From Erwinia aphidicola (GTDB taxonomy: Bacteria > Pseudomonadota > Gammaproteobacteria > Enterobacterales > Enterobacteriaceae): a stretch of 64,000 nucleotides of DNA. The notes beneath the pieces were generated by a model. It searched no databases and had not been told where the DNA came from. It saw only the letters and a program-made list of their open reading frames with translations. The DNA is taken from assembly GCF_024169515.1 (NCBI RefSeq), contig NZ_JAMKCQ010000001.1:372001-436000 (forward strand). Direction: 5' to 3'. Each line of letters starts with the position of its first letter. Position 1 is the first letter of the stretch. Made by a program: the position numbers and the translations under genes. Below are positions 44,521 to 53,999 of this stretch, piece after piece.

Positions 44521-46131
44521 TTAATGCGGAAGGGGCTGTACAACTGCAGGCTGTTCGGTGCTGTTTTTTGCCACAATCACCTGATTGCGCCCGGCGTTTT
44601 TAGCCCGGTAAAGCGCATCATCCGCCTGCTTGAAGGTGTGCTCCATGGCGACGGCATTTTTCGCGGCCCAGAATGCCACTCCGACAGAAATGGTGATATG
44701 CCCGACCTGCTCCAGATCGAACCCTTCAATACGGCAGCGCACGCGCTCCGCGATCATCATGGCCACTTCGCGATCGGCGCCCGGCAGGATCATCAGAAAC
44801 TCTTCGCCGCCGTTACGACAGATGACATCAGTCTGTCTGGCCCCCTGCTGCAGCTGGCGCGCCACGGTTTTAATCACCGTATCGCCCGCATCATGACCAA
44901 AGGTGTCATTAACGCGCTTAAAGTAGTCGATATCCAGCGCCAGTACCGCGAACGACTGGCTGGTGGCCTGGAAGTATTCCAGCACCGCATTCAGGCCACG
45001 GCGATTCAGCAGTTCGGTCATCGGGTCGGTCTGCACTTCGCTTTTCAGTCGGCCGATTTTGTCCTGCATCAGGGCGATCCCCGCCAGCATTGCCCGCTTA
45101 ATCTGCGAGGCTTCGTAATACCAGGAGCGGATGCTGTTGATCTCTTTCGAAACGTTTTGCGTATCCATCTGGCTGGCTTTACGCGCCAGCTGCCACAGCG
45201 GTAGCGCAATGCGCTGGGCGAGGATCAGGGCCAGAATCAGCGTCAGCAGAGCAAACGGCACCGAATGTTTCAGCACCTGCAGCAGCAGGCTGTTGAGCGG
45301 CGCCAGCGTAGCCAGCCTCGGCTTGAGCGTGACGATGGTCCAGCCAGCGGTCGGGACGTTAGCGTAACCTGCCAGCATCGCCTCACCATTATCAGCGCTA
45401 ACTTCCCTGTTGCCGTTGCTGGCTTTGCTGCGCTGGTCATTGCTGATTAACGGGTTGATGGTTTTGCCGACCATCTGACGGTCCTGGTGATACAGCACCT
45501 GATTTTTACCGTCGATGACGTACAGCGTTGAGCCATCACGATAGAACTGCTCACCGAGCAGCACGTTCAGAATGCTTTTTTTCTTCAGATAGATAGAGCC
45601 GCCAACATAGCCGAGATACGTGCCGGTTTTTGACCAGATTGGCCAGGAGACAAACACCAGCAGATTATTGGCGGCAGACATGCTCGGCTGGCTGATCAGC
45701 GGTTTGCGCTCGGCCAGCGCCTGTTTTGCCGCAGCTGAACTGAGGTGCATGCCCTTCAGCATCAGTGATTCCGGCGAAATAGCGCGCACCCAGCCGTTAG
45801 CATCAACAATCACCACCGAGTTAAAGCTGTTGGTTTGCTCGCGCAGGCGATCCACTTCCTGCTGTAGCCTGTCGTCATCTTCCAGCCCGCTGCCCAGCAC
45901 TTTAGCGCTGTAAGAGAGCTGTGATTGCGCCAGCTGGAAAAACACCTCGGTGGTCGACGCCAGCTTGGTGGCGTAAACCCGGTTGGCTTCCAGCGTATTA
46001 CCGATCAGCACATCGCGCTGCACACGCCAGCTGGCGTACAGAGAATTGGCGAGAGTGATCACAATGCTGGCGACCGCCAGCAAGGTTATTAGCGTGCGCA
46101 AGTCCGTTTTGGGGCGGGTAAGCCTCAGCAT
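44521..46131 (-). CDS. Membrane diguanylate cyclase with Cache sensor domain
   Basis: 536 aa. Membrane helix near residues 12-32 (TLITLLAVASIVITLANSLY), a periplasmic dCache-type sensor (to about 285, with WVRAISPESLMLKG and GYANVPTAGWTIVTLKPRL), a second helix (VPFALLTLILALILAQRIAL), a short linker and a C-terminal GGDEF domain from about 370 (DPMTELLNRRGLNAVLEYF, ALDIDYFKRVNDTFGHDAGD). The active-site loop is RNGGEEF, intact; the inhibitory RxxD motif is not obvious. So it probably makes cyclic di-GMP in response to an extracytoplasmic ligand. It has no E. coli counterpart at this site and no partner phosphodiesterase nearby. Confidence 0.9.
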   Translation of the reverse strand: MLRLTRPKTDLRTLITLLAVASIVITLANSLYASWRVQRDVLIGNTLEANRVYATKLASTTEVFFQLAQSQLSYSAKVLGSGLEDDDRLQQEVDRLREQTNSFNSVVIVDANGWVRAISPESLMLKGMHLSSAAAKQALAERKPLISQPSMSAANNLLVFVSWPIWSKTGTYLGYVGGSIYLKKKSILNVLLGEQFYRDGSTLYVIDGKNQVLYHQDRQMVGKTINPLISNDQRSKASNGNREVSADNGEAMLAGYANVPTAGWTIVTLKPRLATLAPLNSLLLQVLKHSVPFALLTLILALILAQRIALPLWQLARKASQMDTQNVSKEINSIRSWYYEASQIKRAMLAGIALMQDKIGRLKSEVQTDPMTELLNRRGLNAVLEYFQATSQSFAVLALDIDYFKRVNDTFGHDAGDTVIKTVARQLQQGARQTDVICRNGGEEFLMILPGADREVAMMIAERVRCRIEGFDLEQVGHITISVGVAFWAAKNAVAMEHTFKQADDALYRAKNAGRNQVIVAKNSTEQPAVVQPLPH

Positions 46132-46474
46132 GGACTCACCTCGGTGAGAAGCATCATCATCAGCGCCTTATAATTTTTTATGCGCGTTGATACCCAAAAA
46201 ATTTCATGTTGCAGGAAGGCGGCAAGTGAGGGGATCCCCGGGAGCTTACTCCAGTAAGTGACCGGGGTGAGCGAGTGCAGCCAACACACCTGCAACGTGC
46301 AAGATGGAGGGTATGTTTAAAAGTGCGAGTTATGCCCTGGTAAAGCACCTGCCAATTGTACACCTCTCAGCCATTTTGGGAATAATCTGACGCTATCAGG
46401 GCCAGGAAATATTTCACTTAAATCGAAAAAGGAATTTATCAGAAGAAGCGGGCCAGTTGGCCCGCAGCGCGGGG
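46132..46474. other. Intergenic region carrying an ERIC element
   Basis: 343 bp between the diguanylate cyclase start and the DsrE-family stop. About a third is the ERIC element at 46191-46313. The left end (46132-46190) should hold the cyclase promoter; the right end has no recognisable element. Confidence 0.6.
46191..46313. repeat. ERIC element (enterobacterial repetitive intergenic consensus)
   Basis: About 123 bp from TACCCAAA to GAGGGTA. The core GGAGCTTACTCCAGTAAGTG then ACCGGGGTGAGCG corresponds to the standard ERIC1/ERIC2 primer regions with a few changes, and the ends (GTTGCAGGAAGGCGGCAAG ... TGCAACGTGCAAGATGGAGG) are inverted. A nearly full-length copy. Confidence 0.9.
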
Positions 46475-47077
46475 TTACATTGACAGGAAGGCGTAGCCCT
46501 GGTTTTCGAGGGTGGAAACGGTCGTCGGGCTGGAGAGCGCATGGGTAACGGATTTATCAATCCACTCGGGTTTATAGTGGTGGAAAGCCACCGACTGGTC
46601 GCACACCGATACGTCCACGCCCTTCTCGCGCAGCGCAGCAATCAGCTTCAGGTTCGGGTTATCCATACCGAACTGCTTATGATACTGCTCGTTGTTCAGC
46701 ATTGCTGGCGTGCCGTCGCCGGTGACCGAAACCACAAACTTCAGTTTTTCTGCTGGAACGCCGGAAGCCACGTACAGATTAACCACGCGCGCCACGCGCT
46801 CCAAACCGAGGTTCGGATCGTTCGGGCCGTTCTCCGCTTTGGTTATCTGGAAGACGATTTTATTGCTGTCGTTGACGTTCGGCTTGTAAGCCACGTTCGG
46901 CTCGTAGTGCATTTTGCCATAGCCTTCAATCGCTGGCGTCGACCAGAAACCCGCCGGGTCGCTGGCCGGATCGGCACGACTGGCAATTTTATCGATCAGT
47001 TCAGGCGCTTTAGAAAAGCTGGCGCCGACAAAACCAGCTACAGCCGCAATCAGGACATAAGAAACCACAGGACGCAT
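46475..47077 (-). CDS. DsrE-family protein with N-terminal signal/anchor
   Basis: 200 aa from the ATG at 47075-47077 (GGAG upstream; a GTG two codons earlier is possible). N-terminal hydrophobic segment MRPVVSYVLIAAVAGFVGAS suggests export or anchoring. The remaining part has a DsrE/DsrF-like fold with KIVFQITKAENG, LERVARVVNLYVASGV, LKFVVSVTGDGT, and a conserved Cys near the end (GVDVSVCDQSVAFHHYKPEW). Such periplasmic DsrE-like proteins have unclear roles in sulfur or redox chemistry. Stands alone, with long intergenic regions on both sides. Confidence 0.78.
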   Translation of the reverse strand: MRPVVSYVLIAAVAGFVGASFSKAPELIDKIASRADPASDPAGFWSTPAIEGYGKMHYEPNVAYKPNVNDSNKIVFQITKAENGPNDPNLGLERVARVVNLYVASGVPAEKLKFVVSVTGDGTPAMLNNEQYHKQFGMDNPNLKLIAALREKGVDVSVCDQSVAFHHYKPEWIDKSVTHALSSPTTVSTLENQGYAFLSM

Positions 47078-47266
47078 AACCACTTCTCCGTAAGAGCACA
47101 GTAATGAGTGAGATATAACACAGGCTTTAGGGAAAGCTTTACCGGCTATTTTCCGCCTGGTGGCTTATTAGTTTCATATTGAAATAATATGCATTTACTA
47201 CTGTATAGCTAAAATGACCTTTCCTGACTTCATTAGTGATGCCAATAAAGCCAATGTAATCCGTAG

Positions 47267-47286
47267 GGTCGAGGCATGCCTCGACC
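47267..47286. repeat. Palindrome of the GGCATGCC family, copy 2
   Basis: GGTCGAGGCATGCCTCGACC, perfect. Ten bases before copy 3 with which it forms a tandem pair. Confidence 0.75.
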
Positions 47287-47296
47287 TTAATTGAAA

Positions 47297-47316
47297 GGTT
47301 CAGGCATGCCTGAACC
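47297..47316. repeat. Palindrome of the GGCATGCC family, copy 3
   Basis: GGTTCAGGCATGCCTGAACC, perfect. Differs from copy 2 by compensating changes in both arms, which suggests the fold matters. Confidence 0.75.
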
Positions 47317-47749
47317 CTATGTCTGTTTTAATCGCTGGATCTGATGATTTACTCATCATGCGATGCCGATAAAATTTAATTTAAGTAATAGAAAATTTTA
47401 CGGCAACCGCCTCGGGCAATTTTTCAGAGTAACCCCTATCAAACGGCATGCCACTATCAGTAAATTTGAATAAATTTACCTAACTTTAAACAAAGAGGGG
47501 CAATGCCCCGACAACTTCTCTAGCGCCAGCAGTCGATTAGTGCTGCGGCTGGCTATCCGCTGCGTTCAGTTTTTTACCGCAAAATCCCGCCCAGCTCGCC
47601 CCGGCAGGTGCAACAGCGGTAATTAAGGCATTTCATTCCCCACGGGCACTGGTTAAGATGGCTTCTTAGTGTGGCTATCTTATGCCCGCAGAAGAACATT
47701 TCGGCACTTTGCCGGTCAAAATCTGGACTTCCTTGTTAGGGATTGCGAT

Positions 47750-49213
47750 ATGTTAATCCGATTCAACCGAGGCCTGCTGGCTTCCCTGATAGTGACGCTG
47801 CTCGCAGCCCAGACGCTGCCAGCACGTGCGGACGTGAGCGATAATCTACCGGATATTGGCACCACCGCGGGCGGAACCCTGTCGATTAATCAGGAACTGG
47901 CAATGGGCGATTTCTACGTGCGCCAGCTGCGCGCCAGTGCGCCAATCATCAATGACCCGCTGTTAAATCAGTATATCAACGGCCTCGGCCAGCGCCTGGT
48001 GTCCCATGCCTGGTCAGTCAAAACCCCGTTCCATTTCTTCCTGATCCGTAATGATGAAATTAACGCCTTCGCCTTCTTCGGCGGCAATGTGGTGCTGCAC
48101 TCCGCGCTGTTCCGCTACGCCGATAATGAAAGCCAGCTGGCTTCGGTAATGGCGCACGAAATCTCGCACGTGACCCAGCGCCATCTGGCGCGTGCGATGG
48201 AAGATCAGCAGCGCAACGCCCCGCTTACCTGGGTGGGTGCGCTGGGTTCAATTCTGCTGGCGATGGCCAGCCCGCAGGCCGGAATGGCGGCGCTGACCGG
48301 CACGCTGGCCGGAACTCAGCAGGGGATGATCAGCTTTACCCAGCAGAACGAACAGGAAGCCGACCGTATTGGCATTCAGGTGCTTCAGCGCTCCGGATTT
48401 GACCCGGAAGCCATGCCAAACTTTCTGCAAAAGCTGGCGGATGAGTCGCGCTTCGCCTCCAAACCACCGGAAATACTGCTGACGCACCCGCTGCCCGACA
48501 GCCGCCTCGCCGATGCGCGCAACCGTGCCAATCAGATGAAGCCGGTGGTGGTGCAATCCTCACAGGATTTCTATATGGCAAAAGTCAGGGCGCTGGGCAT
48601 GTTCTCCACCGGGCAGAACCAGCTAAATGACGATCTGCTGACCCCACTGTCGCACGGCAACAGCCGTGAACAGGCCGCCGCGCAGTATGGTAAAGCCGTG
48701 CTGTTGCTGGGCGAGAATAAATTTGCCGAAGCGCGCAATATCATCACCCCGCTGCTGGCAAAGCAGCCGGATAACGTCTGGTATCTCGATATCATGACCG
48801 ACATTGATATCGGGCTGAAACAGCCGCAGCAGGCCATTAACCGCCTGCTGGCGGTGAAAGGCGTCAATACGATCCCGGTATTGCAGATCAACCTGGCGAA
48901 CGCCTATGTCGAAGCGAAACAGCCTGCTAATGCCAGCAAAGTACTGTACCGCTACACCTGGGCAAATAAGGACGATCCTAACGGCTGGGACCTGCTGGCT
49001 CAGGCTTCTGCCGCGCAGGGTCTGAGCGATGAAGAGCAGGCCGCGCGCGCCGAGAGTCTGGCGCTGGCCGGCCAGCTCGACCAGGCGATCCGCAGCCTGA
49101 GCAGCGCCAGCGCCGCCGTGCCGCTTGGCAGCCTGAAACAGGCGCGTTACGACGCCCGTATCGATCAGCTGCGCCATTTACAGGAACGTTTCCGCCAGTA
49201 TCAGAAATCATAA
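47750..49213 (+). CDS. bepA: Outer-membrane-assembly chaperone/metalloprotease BepA
   Basis: 487 aa from the ATG at 47750, the E. coli length; 27 more in-frame codons upstream lack similarity. Signal peptide [20 protein letters not shown] with cleavage after ...LPARA. M48 zincin motif [10 protein letters not shown] (His136, His140) and [14 protein letters not shown] with the third zinc ligand, then a C-terminal TPR region (about residues 310-480). Periplasmic; it degrades stalled LptD/BamA and helps LptD mature. Start region differs from E. coli only in the first 25 residues. yfgD follows 11 bp downstream. Confidence 0.95.
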   Translation: MLIRFNRGLLASLIVTLLAAQTLPARADVSDNLPDIGTTAGGTLSINQELAMGDFYVRQLRASAPIINDPLLNQYINGLGQRLVSHAWSVKTPFHFFLIRNDEINAFAFFGGNVVLHSALFRYADNESQLASVMAHEISHVTQRHLARAMEDQQRNAPLTWVGALGSILLAMASPQAGMAALTGTLAGTQQGMISFTQQNEQEADRIGIQVLQRSGFDPEAMPNFLQKLADESRFASKPPEILLTHPLPDSRLADARNRANQMKPVVVQSSQDFYMAKVRALGMFSTGQNQLNDDLLTPLSHGNSREQAAAQYGKAVLLLGENKFAEARNIITPLLAKQPDNVWYLDIMTDIDIGLKQPQQAINRLLAVKGVNTIPVLQINLANAYVEAKQPANASKVLYRYTWANKDDPNGWDLLAQASAAQGLSDEEQAARAESLALAGQLDQAIRSLSSASAAVPLGSLKQARYDARIDQLRHLQERFRQYQKS

Positions 49214-49224
49214 GGAGAGGATGA

Positions 49225-49593
49225 ATGGCTGAAGTACAGATTTACCACAATCCACGCTGCTCCAAGAGTCGCGAAACCCTGGCGCTGCTGCAGGCGCACG
49301 GCATTGAACCCGAAGTGATCCTCTACCTGGAGACGCCACCGGATAGCGCCACGCTGCAAGCGCTCCTGCAGCAGCTGGGTTTCAGCAGCGCACGCCAGCT
49401 CATGCGTCATAAAGAGGAAGCTTACAAAGCGGGCGGACTCGGGGATACGAGCCTGAGCGAGCAGCAGCTGCTGGCGGCGATGGTGGCAGAACCGAAGCTG
49501 ATTGAGCGGCCAATTGTGGTGGCCAACGGCCAGGCGCGCATCGGCCGCCCGCCTGAGCAGGTGCTGGAGATTTTATTGCGTTCTAAAGGCTGA
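49225..49593 (+). CDS. yfgD: ArsC-family glutaredoxin-like arsenate reductase YfgD
   Basis: 122 aa. [20 protein letters not shown] has the catalytic Cys12 in the HNPRCSKSR loop of arsenate reductases; [16 protein letters not shown] and [19 protein letters not shown] carry the family's arginines. Despite the name, its physiological substrate is uncertain. ATG at 49225 behind AGGAGAGG. Overlaps the convergent hda 3' end by 11 bp. Distinct from the second ArsC-like gene of the window (yffB). Confidence 0.92.
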   Translation: MAEVQIYHNPRCSKSRETLALLQAHGIEPEVILYLETPPDSATLQALLQQLGFSSARQLMRHKEEAYKAGGLGDTSLSEQQLLAAMVAEPKLIERPIVVANGQARIGRPPEQVLEILLRSKG

Positions 49594-50284
49594 GGGCTTC
49601 TTTAACAAACGGGATGGTCAGCTTGCGCTGAGCGCTGATTGATGCGCGATCCAGCTGATCGAGCGTCAAAAACAGCGTGCGCATCTCACGATCGAGACGT
49701 TTAAGCAGGAAGCGGCCAACGTCTTCCGGCAGTTCGAATCCGCGCAGGCGGGCACGCAGCTGAAGCGCCTGCAGCTTATCTTCGTCGGAGAGCGGCTGCA
49801 GTTTATAGATCTGGCCCCAGTCGAGGCGCGAAGCCAGATCGGCCAGCTTGAGGTTAAGCTGGCGCGGTGGGCGATCCCCGGTGATCAGCAGCCGGGTTTT
49901 TCCAGTTTCCAGAATGCGGTTATACAGGTCGAAGATCGCCATCTCCCAGGGTTCATCCCCGGCAATGCACTCAATATTATCGATGCAGATCAGCGCCAGC
50001 TGCTCCATGCCGTCCAGCACTTCCGGCACAAACCAGGTGCGCTTATCCAGCGGCACATAGCCCACCGCTTCGCCTTTGGCCGACAGTTCCGCGCAGGCCG
50101 CGTGCAGCAGATGGCTGCGCCCGCCACCTTCACGTGACCAGAAATAGAAGTAGCTACCGTGTTCCTGATGCAGAGCGCCCTGCAGCGCAGCCAGCAGCGA
50201 CGGATTTTCCCCCGGCCAGAAGCTGGCGAAGGTTTCGTCGTCGGGCAGGTAAAGTGGCAATGAAAGCTGTGCCGGCGTGTTCAG
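49583..50284 (-). CDS. hda: DnaA regulatory inactivator Hda, CTG start
   Basis: 233 aa if it starts at the CTG at 50282-50284, preceded by GAGGTG, as reported for E. coli hda, whose real protein is also 233 aa. Begins [20 protein letters not shown], where QLSLPL is the sliding-clamp binding motif. AAA+ core: degenerate Walker [18 protein letters not shown], Walker B ICIDNIE, the [22 protein letters not shown] segment and arginine finger region. With the clamp it triggers ATP hydrolysis by DnaA after initiation. A GTG two codons up or further in-frame codons (to 50332) are alternatives. Confidence 0.93.
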   Translation of the reverse strand: MNTPAQLSLPLYLPDDETFASFWPGENPSLLAALQGALHQEHGSYFYFWSREGGGRSHLLHAACAELSAKGEAVGYVPLDKRTWFVPEVLDGMEQLALICIDNIECIAGDEPWEMAIFDLYNRILETGKTRLLITGDRPPRQLNLKLADLASRLDWGQIYKLQPLSDEDKLQALQLRARLRGFELPEDVGRFLLKRLDREMRTLFLTLDQLDRASISAQRKLTIPFVKEALSL

Positions 50285-50490
50285 AATCACCTCAGGGTTT
50301 TGGCAGGCAGAAATCGCGAAAAATTCTAACACAACTCGGTCAGGATCATGAAACGCTTAGCGGTCAGCGATCGTCGCGGATCGTCACAATACGCGGCAAA
50401 AAGTGCGATTAGCGCTTACTGGATAGCATAATGGTTTAAAAATCATTAGCCTTGGGCCAGTTTTTTTATTCAATAACATGGAGTCGTTAT

Positions 50491-51552
50491 ATGCCGGTCA
50501 CCCGCAAAATTCGCCTGAGTATCCTCACTGCCGGCCTGTTAGCCTGTCTCGCAAGCCAGGCCACCGAGCTGCAGCACTGGCCGCAGCCGCAGGCGGACAA
50601 ACTGAATCAGCTGATCGAACAGCATCGTAACAAAGGCAACTATGCGGTGTTCGATATGGATAACACCACCTATAAGAACGATCTGGAAGAGGCGTTAATA
50701 CCGTGGCTGGAGAATCAGAAACTGCTGACGCGGGAGACGCTCGATCCTGCGCTTAAGCTGATCCCTTTCAACGACCTGCCGGGCAAACCCGAGAGCCTTT
50801 ACAGCTATTATCACCGCCTTTGTCATATTGATGAGCTGATTTGCTATCCCTGGGCAGCACAGATTTTTTCCGGTTTTACTTTGCAGCAGCTGAAGCAGCA
50901 GGTGGATGCCATGCTGGCGCAGCAGGCGGCTATCCCGGCCTCCCTTAATCAGGAGGGTCAGCAGATCATTACGGCGGTAGAGCCGCCGAGAATGCTGCGC
51001 GGCATGCAGGAGCTTTTTGCCAAACTGCAGGAGAACGGTATCCGCGTGTATATCATGAGCGCCGCACATGAGGAGCTGGCGCGCATGGTGGCTAGCGACC
51101 CTCACTATGGCTATAACGTTAAAGCGGAAAATGTATTAGGTATCAATACCCTGCTACGAAATACCGTCACTGGCGAACTCACGACCGCACGCAAACAGAT
51201 CCGCGAGGGCCGCTACCGGCCCGAACAGAATCAGCAGTTGCAGATGACCTCCTATCTGATGAACCCAATGACCTGGTATGAAGGTAAAGCGGGCAGCATG
51301 CTGGCGTACATCGATCAGTGGCGCAAACCGATTCTGGTTGGCGGAGACACCCTCTATTCAGATACTTACATGCTGCTCAACAGCACTGATGTGGCCAGCG
51401 GCGGGCAGCGACTGTGGATTAGCCGCAGTGACAATACGCGTAAAAAGCTCGATGGGCTGATTAAAAAGATGGTCAGTGAGCAACAGCAGGCAGGGGTAAC
51501 CCCTGATGCCGATAAAAACTGGATAGTGGTGCAGCAGCAGCGGCTGGAATAG
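50491..51552 (+). CDS. Exported HAD-family phosphatase, phosphorylcholine-phosphatase-like
   Basis: 353 aa from the ATG at 50491 (GGAG 7 nt upstream). Signal peptide [20 protein letters not shown]...SQA, so periplasmic. HAD motif I is [19 protein letters not shown] (nucleophile Asp near residue 54), motif [15 protein letters not shown] and motif IV near [15 protein letters not shown]. The [14 protein letters not shown] stretch is what I recall from Pseudomonas phosphorylcholine phosphatase. Substrate in this organism unknown. Lies between hda (divergent) and uraA (convergent), with no E. coli counterpart. Confidence 0.8.
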   Translation: MPVTRKIRLSILTAGLLACLASQATELQHWPQPQADKLNQLIEQHRNKGNYAVFDMDNTTYKNDLEEALIPWLENQKLLTRETLDPALKLIPFNDLPGKPESLYSYYHRLCHIDELICYPWAAQIFSGFTLQQLKQQVDAMLAQQAAIPASLNQEGQQIITAVEPPRMLRGMQELFAKLQENGIRVYIMSAAHEELARMVASDPHYGYNVKAENVLGINTLLRNTVTGELTTARKQIREGRYRPEQNQQLQMTSYLMNPMTWYEGKAGSMLAYIDQWRKPILVGGDTLYSDTYMLLNSTDVASGGQRLWISRSDNTRKKLDGLIKKMVSEQQQAGVTPDADKNWIVVQQQRLE

Positions 51553-51595
51553 TCGTTACGTTAAGGGCGAGCATAAAGCTCGCCCTTACAATCCC

Positions 51596-52885
51596 TTACT
51601 TACCGTCCGTGCGTTCGTCAGGGACGTCGATCACCTCTTCTTCGCGGCTGCACAGGCTGATCACCTTGAAGATCAGGCTAAGCCCAACGCCCACTACGGT
51701 CGCCAGCGCCATGCCTTTCAGCTCAGCCGCGCCAATATGCACCTTCGCCCCGCTTACGCCGATAATCAGGATCACCGAGGTGAGGATCAGGTTCTGCGCT
51801 TTGTTGTAATCCACTTTCGACTCAATCAGCACGCGGATACCGGAAGCGCCGATCACCCCATACAGCAGCAGCGAAACGCCGCCCATTACCGGCACCGGGA
51901 TCGCCTGAATAGCCGCCGCCAGCTTGCCCACGCAGGAGAGCAGGATCGCCAGTATCGCCGCGCCGCCGATCACCCAGGTGCTGTACACGCGGGTGATCGC
52001 CATTACGCCAATATTCTCGCCGTAGGTGGTATTCGGCGTGGAGCCGAAGAAGCCGGAGAAAATGGTCGAGACGCCGTTGGCAAACATCGAACGATGCAGG
52101 CCCGGATCTTTCAGCAGATCTTTTTTCACGATGTTGGCCGTGACCACCAGGTGACCGATATGCTCGGCAATCACCACCAGCGCCGCTGGCAGGATGGTAA
52201 AGATGGCATACCACTCAAAGCGCGGGGTGTAGAACGTTGGCAGCGCAAACCAGTGGGCTTCACGCACCGGCGTCCAGTCGACGATGCCCATGCCATAAGA
52301 GAGCGCGTAACCAACCAGCACGCCGATCAGAATCGGGATAATCGCCATAAAGCCGCGGAACATCACCGAACCGAAGATAGTCACGCCCAGCGTCACCATC
52401 GAGATAATCACGGTTTTACTGTCGGGTGAAGTGCCATCCGCCGGCAGCAGACCGGCCATATTTGCCGCCACGCCCGCCAGTTCCAGCCCGATAACCGCCA
52501 CAATCGCGCCCATGGCTGCCGGGGGAAACATCACGTCCAGCCAGCCGGTACCGGCCTTTTTGACAATCAGCGCCACCAGGCAGAACAGCACGCCGCACAT
52601 GATAAAACCGCCCAGCGCCACTTCATAGCCCAGCGGCAGCAGCAACAGCACCGGGGAGATAAAGGCGAAGCTGGAACCGAGGTAGGCCGGGATTTTACCT
52701 TTACAGATAAACAGATACAGCAGCGTGCCGATACCGTTGAACAACAGTACCGTGGCCGGGTTGATATGGAACAGGATCGGCACCAGCACGGTGGCGCCAA
52801 ACATAGCGAACAGGTGTTGGAAGCTAAGTGGAATGGTTTGCAGCAGCGGTGGCCGCTCGCTTACGCCAATTGCGCGACGCGTCAT
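51596..52885 (-). CDS. uraA: Uracil:proton symporter UraA
   Basis: 429 aa (E. coli 429), nucleobase/ascorbate transporter family with 14 membrane segments. FAMFGATVLVPILFHINPAT and AYLGSSFAFISPVL are signature parts; SNTTYGENIGVMAITRVYS-type motif (PNTTYGENIGVMAITRV) with the conserved Glu binds uracil. Follows upp on the same strand, as in E. coli, but the 243-bp gap contains a terminator-like hairpin and a repeat. Confidence 0.95.
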   Translation of the reverse strand: MTRRAIGVSERPPLLQTIPLSFQHLFAMFGATVLVPILFHINPATVLLFNGIGTLLYLFICKGKIPAYLGSSFAFISPVLLLLPLGYEVALGGFIMCGVLFCLVALIVKKAGTGWLDVMFPPAAMGAIVAVIGLELAGVAANMAGLLPADGTSPDSKTVIISMVTLGVTIFGSVMFRGFMAIIPILIGVLVGYALSYGMGIVDWTPVREAHWFALPTFYTPRFEWYAIFTILPAALVVIAEHIGHLVVTANIVKKDLLKDPGLHRSMFANGVSTIFSGFFGSTPNTTYGENIGVMAITRVYSTWVIGGAAILAILLSCVGKLAAAIQAIPVPVMGGVSLLLYGVIGASGIRVLIESKVDYNKAQNLILTSVILIIGVSGAKVHIGAAELKGMALATVVGVGLSLIFKVISLCSREEEVIDVPDERTDGK

Positions 52886-52918
52886 GATGTTGTTACCCCT
52901 TGAGTTTGCCTTTGCTAT

Positions 52919-52944
52919 AAAAAAACCGACTCTGCGGTCGGTTT
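52919..52944 (-). terminator. Intrinsic terminator/attenuator between upp and uraA
   Basis: On the minus strand AAACCGAC-cgcaga-GTCGGTTT followed by T's, 33 bp before the uraA start. Its position inside the upp-uraA operon suggests partial termination that lowers uraA relative to upp. Confidence 0.7.
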
Positions 52945-52959
52945 ATAAAAATGAATAGT

Positions 52960-53120
52960 CTATCGACCCACGGCTTTTCCCACGGGCAAAATCAGGCAGA
53001 CCAGGCGTTATCGTCGCAGGCAGTTTGGGCACGGCCAGCGCGCAGGAACCGGAGCGTACACAACGTACGTGAGGATTCCGAGCACTGCCCGGGTTCAAAA
53101 TGGCAAGTAAGATAGCCTGG
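52960..53120. repeat. Probable enterobacterial intergenic repeat between upp and uraA
   Basis: Around 160 bp, including GCGCAGGAACCGGAGCGTAC, CGTACGTGAGGATTCCGAGC and CACTGCCCGGGTTCAAAATG. The halves GGAACCGGAGCGTAC and GTACGTGAGGATTCC form an imperfect hairpin. I recall this sequence as a repeat in Serratia/Erwinia/Yersinia intergenic regions; that is from memory and unverified. Confidence 0.5.
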
Positions 53121-53128
53121 AGCATTGT

Positions 53129-53755
53129 TTATTTAGTACCAAAAATCTTATCGCCGGCATCGCCGAGGCCTGGGATGATATAGCCCTTCTCGTTCAGGCC
53201 CTGGTCGATGGACGCGGTGTACACTTCCACATCCGCGTGCGCTTTCTCCAGCGCCGCCAGCCCTTCCGGTGCCGCGACCAGCACCAGCACCTTGATGCTG
53301 GTACAGCCCGCTTTCTTCAGCAGGTCGATGGTGGCGATCATCGAACCACCGGTTGCCAGCATGGGGTCTACCACCAGCGCCATGCGCTCTTCAATGTTGG
53401 AGACCAGCTTCTGGAAATAAGGCACCGGCTCCAGCGTCTCTTCATCACGATAGACGCCAACCACGCTGATACGCGCACTCGGCACGTGCTCCAGCACCCC
53501 TTCCATCATGCCAAGACCGGCGCGCAGGATTGGCACCACGGTAATTTTCTTACCTTTGATCTGATCGATTTCTACCGGTCCGTTCCAGCCTTCGATGGTC
53601 ACCTTTTCAGTTTCCAGATCGGCGGTGGCTTCATAAGTCAGCAGACTTCCCACTTCTGACGCGAGTTCACGGAAACGTTTGGTGCTTACGTCATGTTCAC
53701 GCATCAGACCCAGTTTATGTTTGACCAGCGGGTGTTTGACTTCCACGATCTTCAT
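53129..53755 (-). CDS. upp: Uracil phosphoribosyltransferase
   Basis: 208 aa (E. coli 208). Salvages uracil to UMP with PRPP. The PRPP-binding loop [20 protein letters not shown] is at about residues 128-147; the uracil-binding end ([22 protein letters not shown]) is intact. Divergent from purM, so the 244 bp between them control both pyrimidine salvage and purine synthesis. Confidence 0.97.
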   Translation of the reverse strand: MKIVEVKHPLVKHKLGLMREHDVSTKRFRELASEVGSLLTYEATADLETEKVTIEGWNGPVEIDQIKGKKITVVPILRAGLGMMEGVLEHVPSARISVVGVYRDEETLEPVPYFQKLVSNIEERMALVVDPMLATGGSMIATIDLLKKAGCTSIKVLVLVAAPEGLAALEKAHADVEVYTASIDQGLNEKGYIIPGLGDAGDKIFGTK

Positions 53756-53916
53756 TGTTGTACTCCCGGAGTGTTAAGCTGCAAAAAAAAATCGCGAGAT
53801 TATAGCGCCATTTAGGCTCGGCGCCATATGACTTAGTGCAATAGTTTGCACGCCCTCAGCATTATTCCTAAGGATTAGCTAAAATCCGGCTATCTGCAAT
53901 GCGTGCAAGAAGGCAC

Positions 53917-53932
53917 TCGCAAACGTTTGCCT
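53917..53932. promoter_or_regulatory. PurR box upstream of purM
   Basis: TCGCAAACGTTTGCCT matches the PurR consensus ACGCAAACGTTTNCGT at 13 to 14 of 16 positions, with an almost perfect central palindrome. 68 bp before the purM start, consistent with purine repression of purMN. Confidence 0.85.
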
Positions 53933-53999
53933 GCACTGTTAGAATTGCGGCGCTTTATTTTTACCACCACACCAACCGCAAACCGCGTGGGGATTCGCA

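Larger units (their letters stand above)
47078..47749. other. Intergenic region with two GGCATGCC palindromes, no gene seen
   Basis: 672 bp between the divergent DsrE-family gene and bepA. No supported gene. It contains palindromes at 47267-47286 and 47297-47316 and an imperfect hairpin near 47525-47553 (GCCAGC/GCTGGC). Long in-frame stretch 47669-47749 ahead of bepA is judged leader, not coding. The bepA promoter should lie in 47560-47740; no CpxR-like box was confirmed. Confidence 0.55.

Noticed and set aside
47669..47749. 27-codon N-terminal extension of bepA
   Set aside because: It would bury the signal peptide, lacks a ribosome site, and the 487-aa form equals the E. coli protein.
49225..49593. 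Arsenic-resistance operon
   Set aside because: yfgD and yffB are ArsC-like, but no arsR, arsB or acr3 lies near either one, and both sit in their usual housekeeping contexts.
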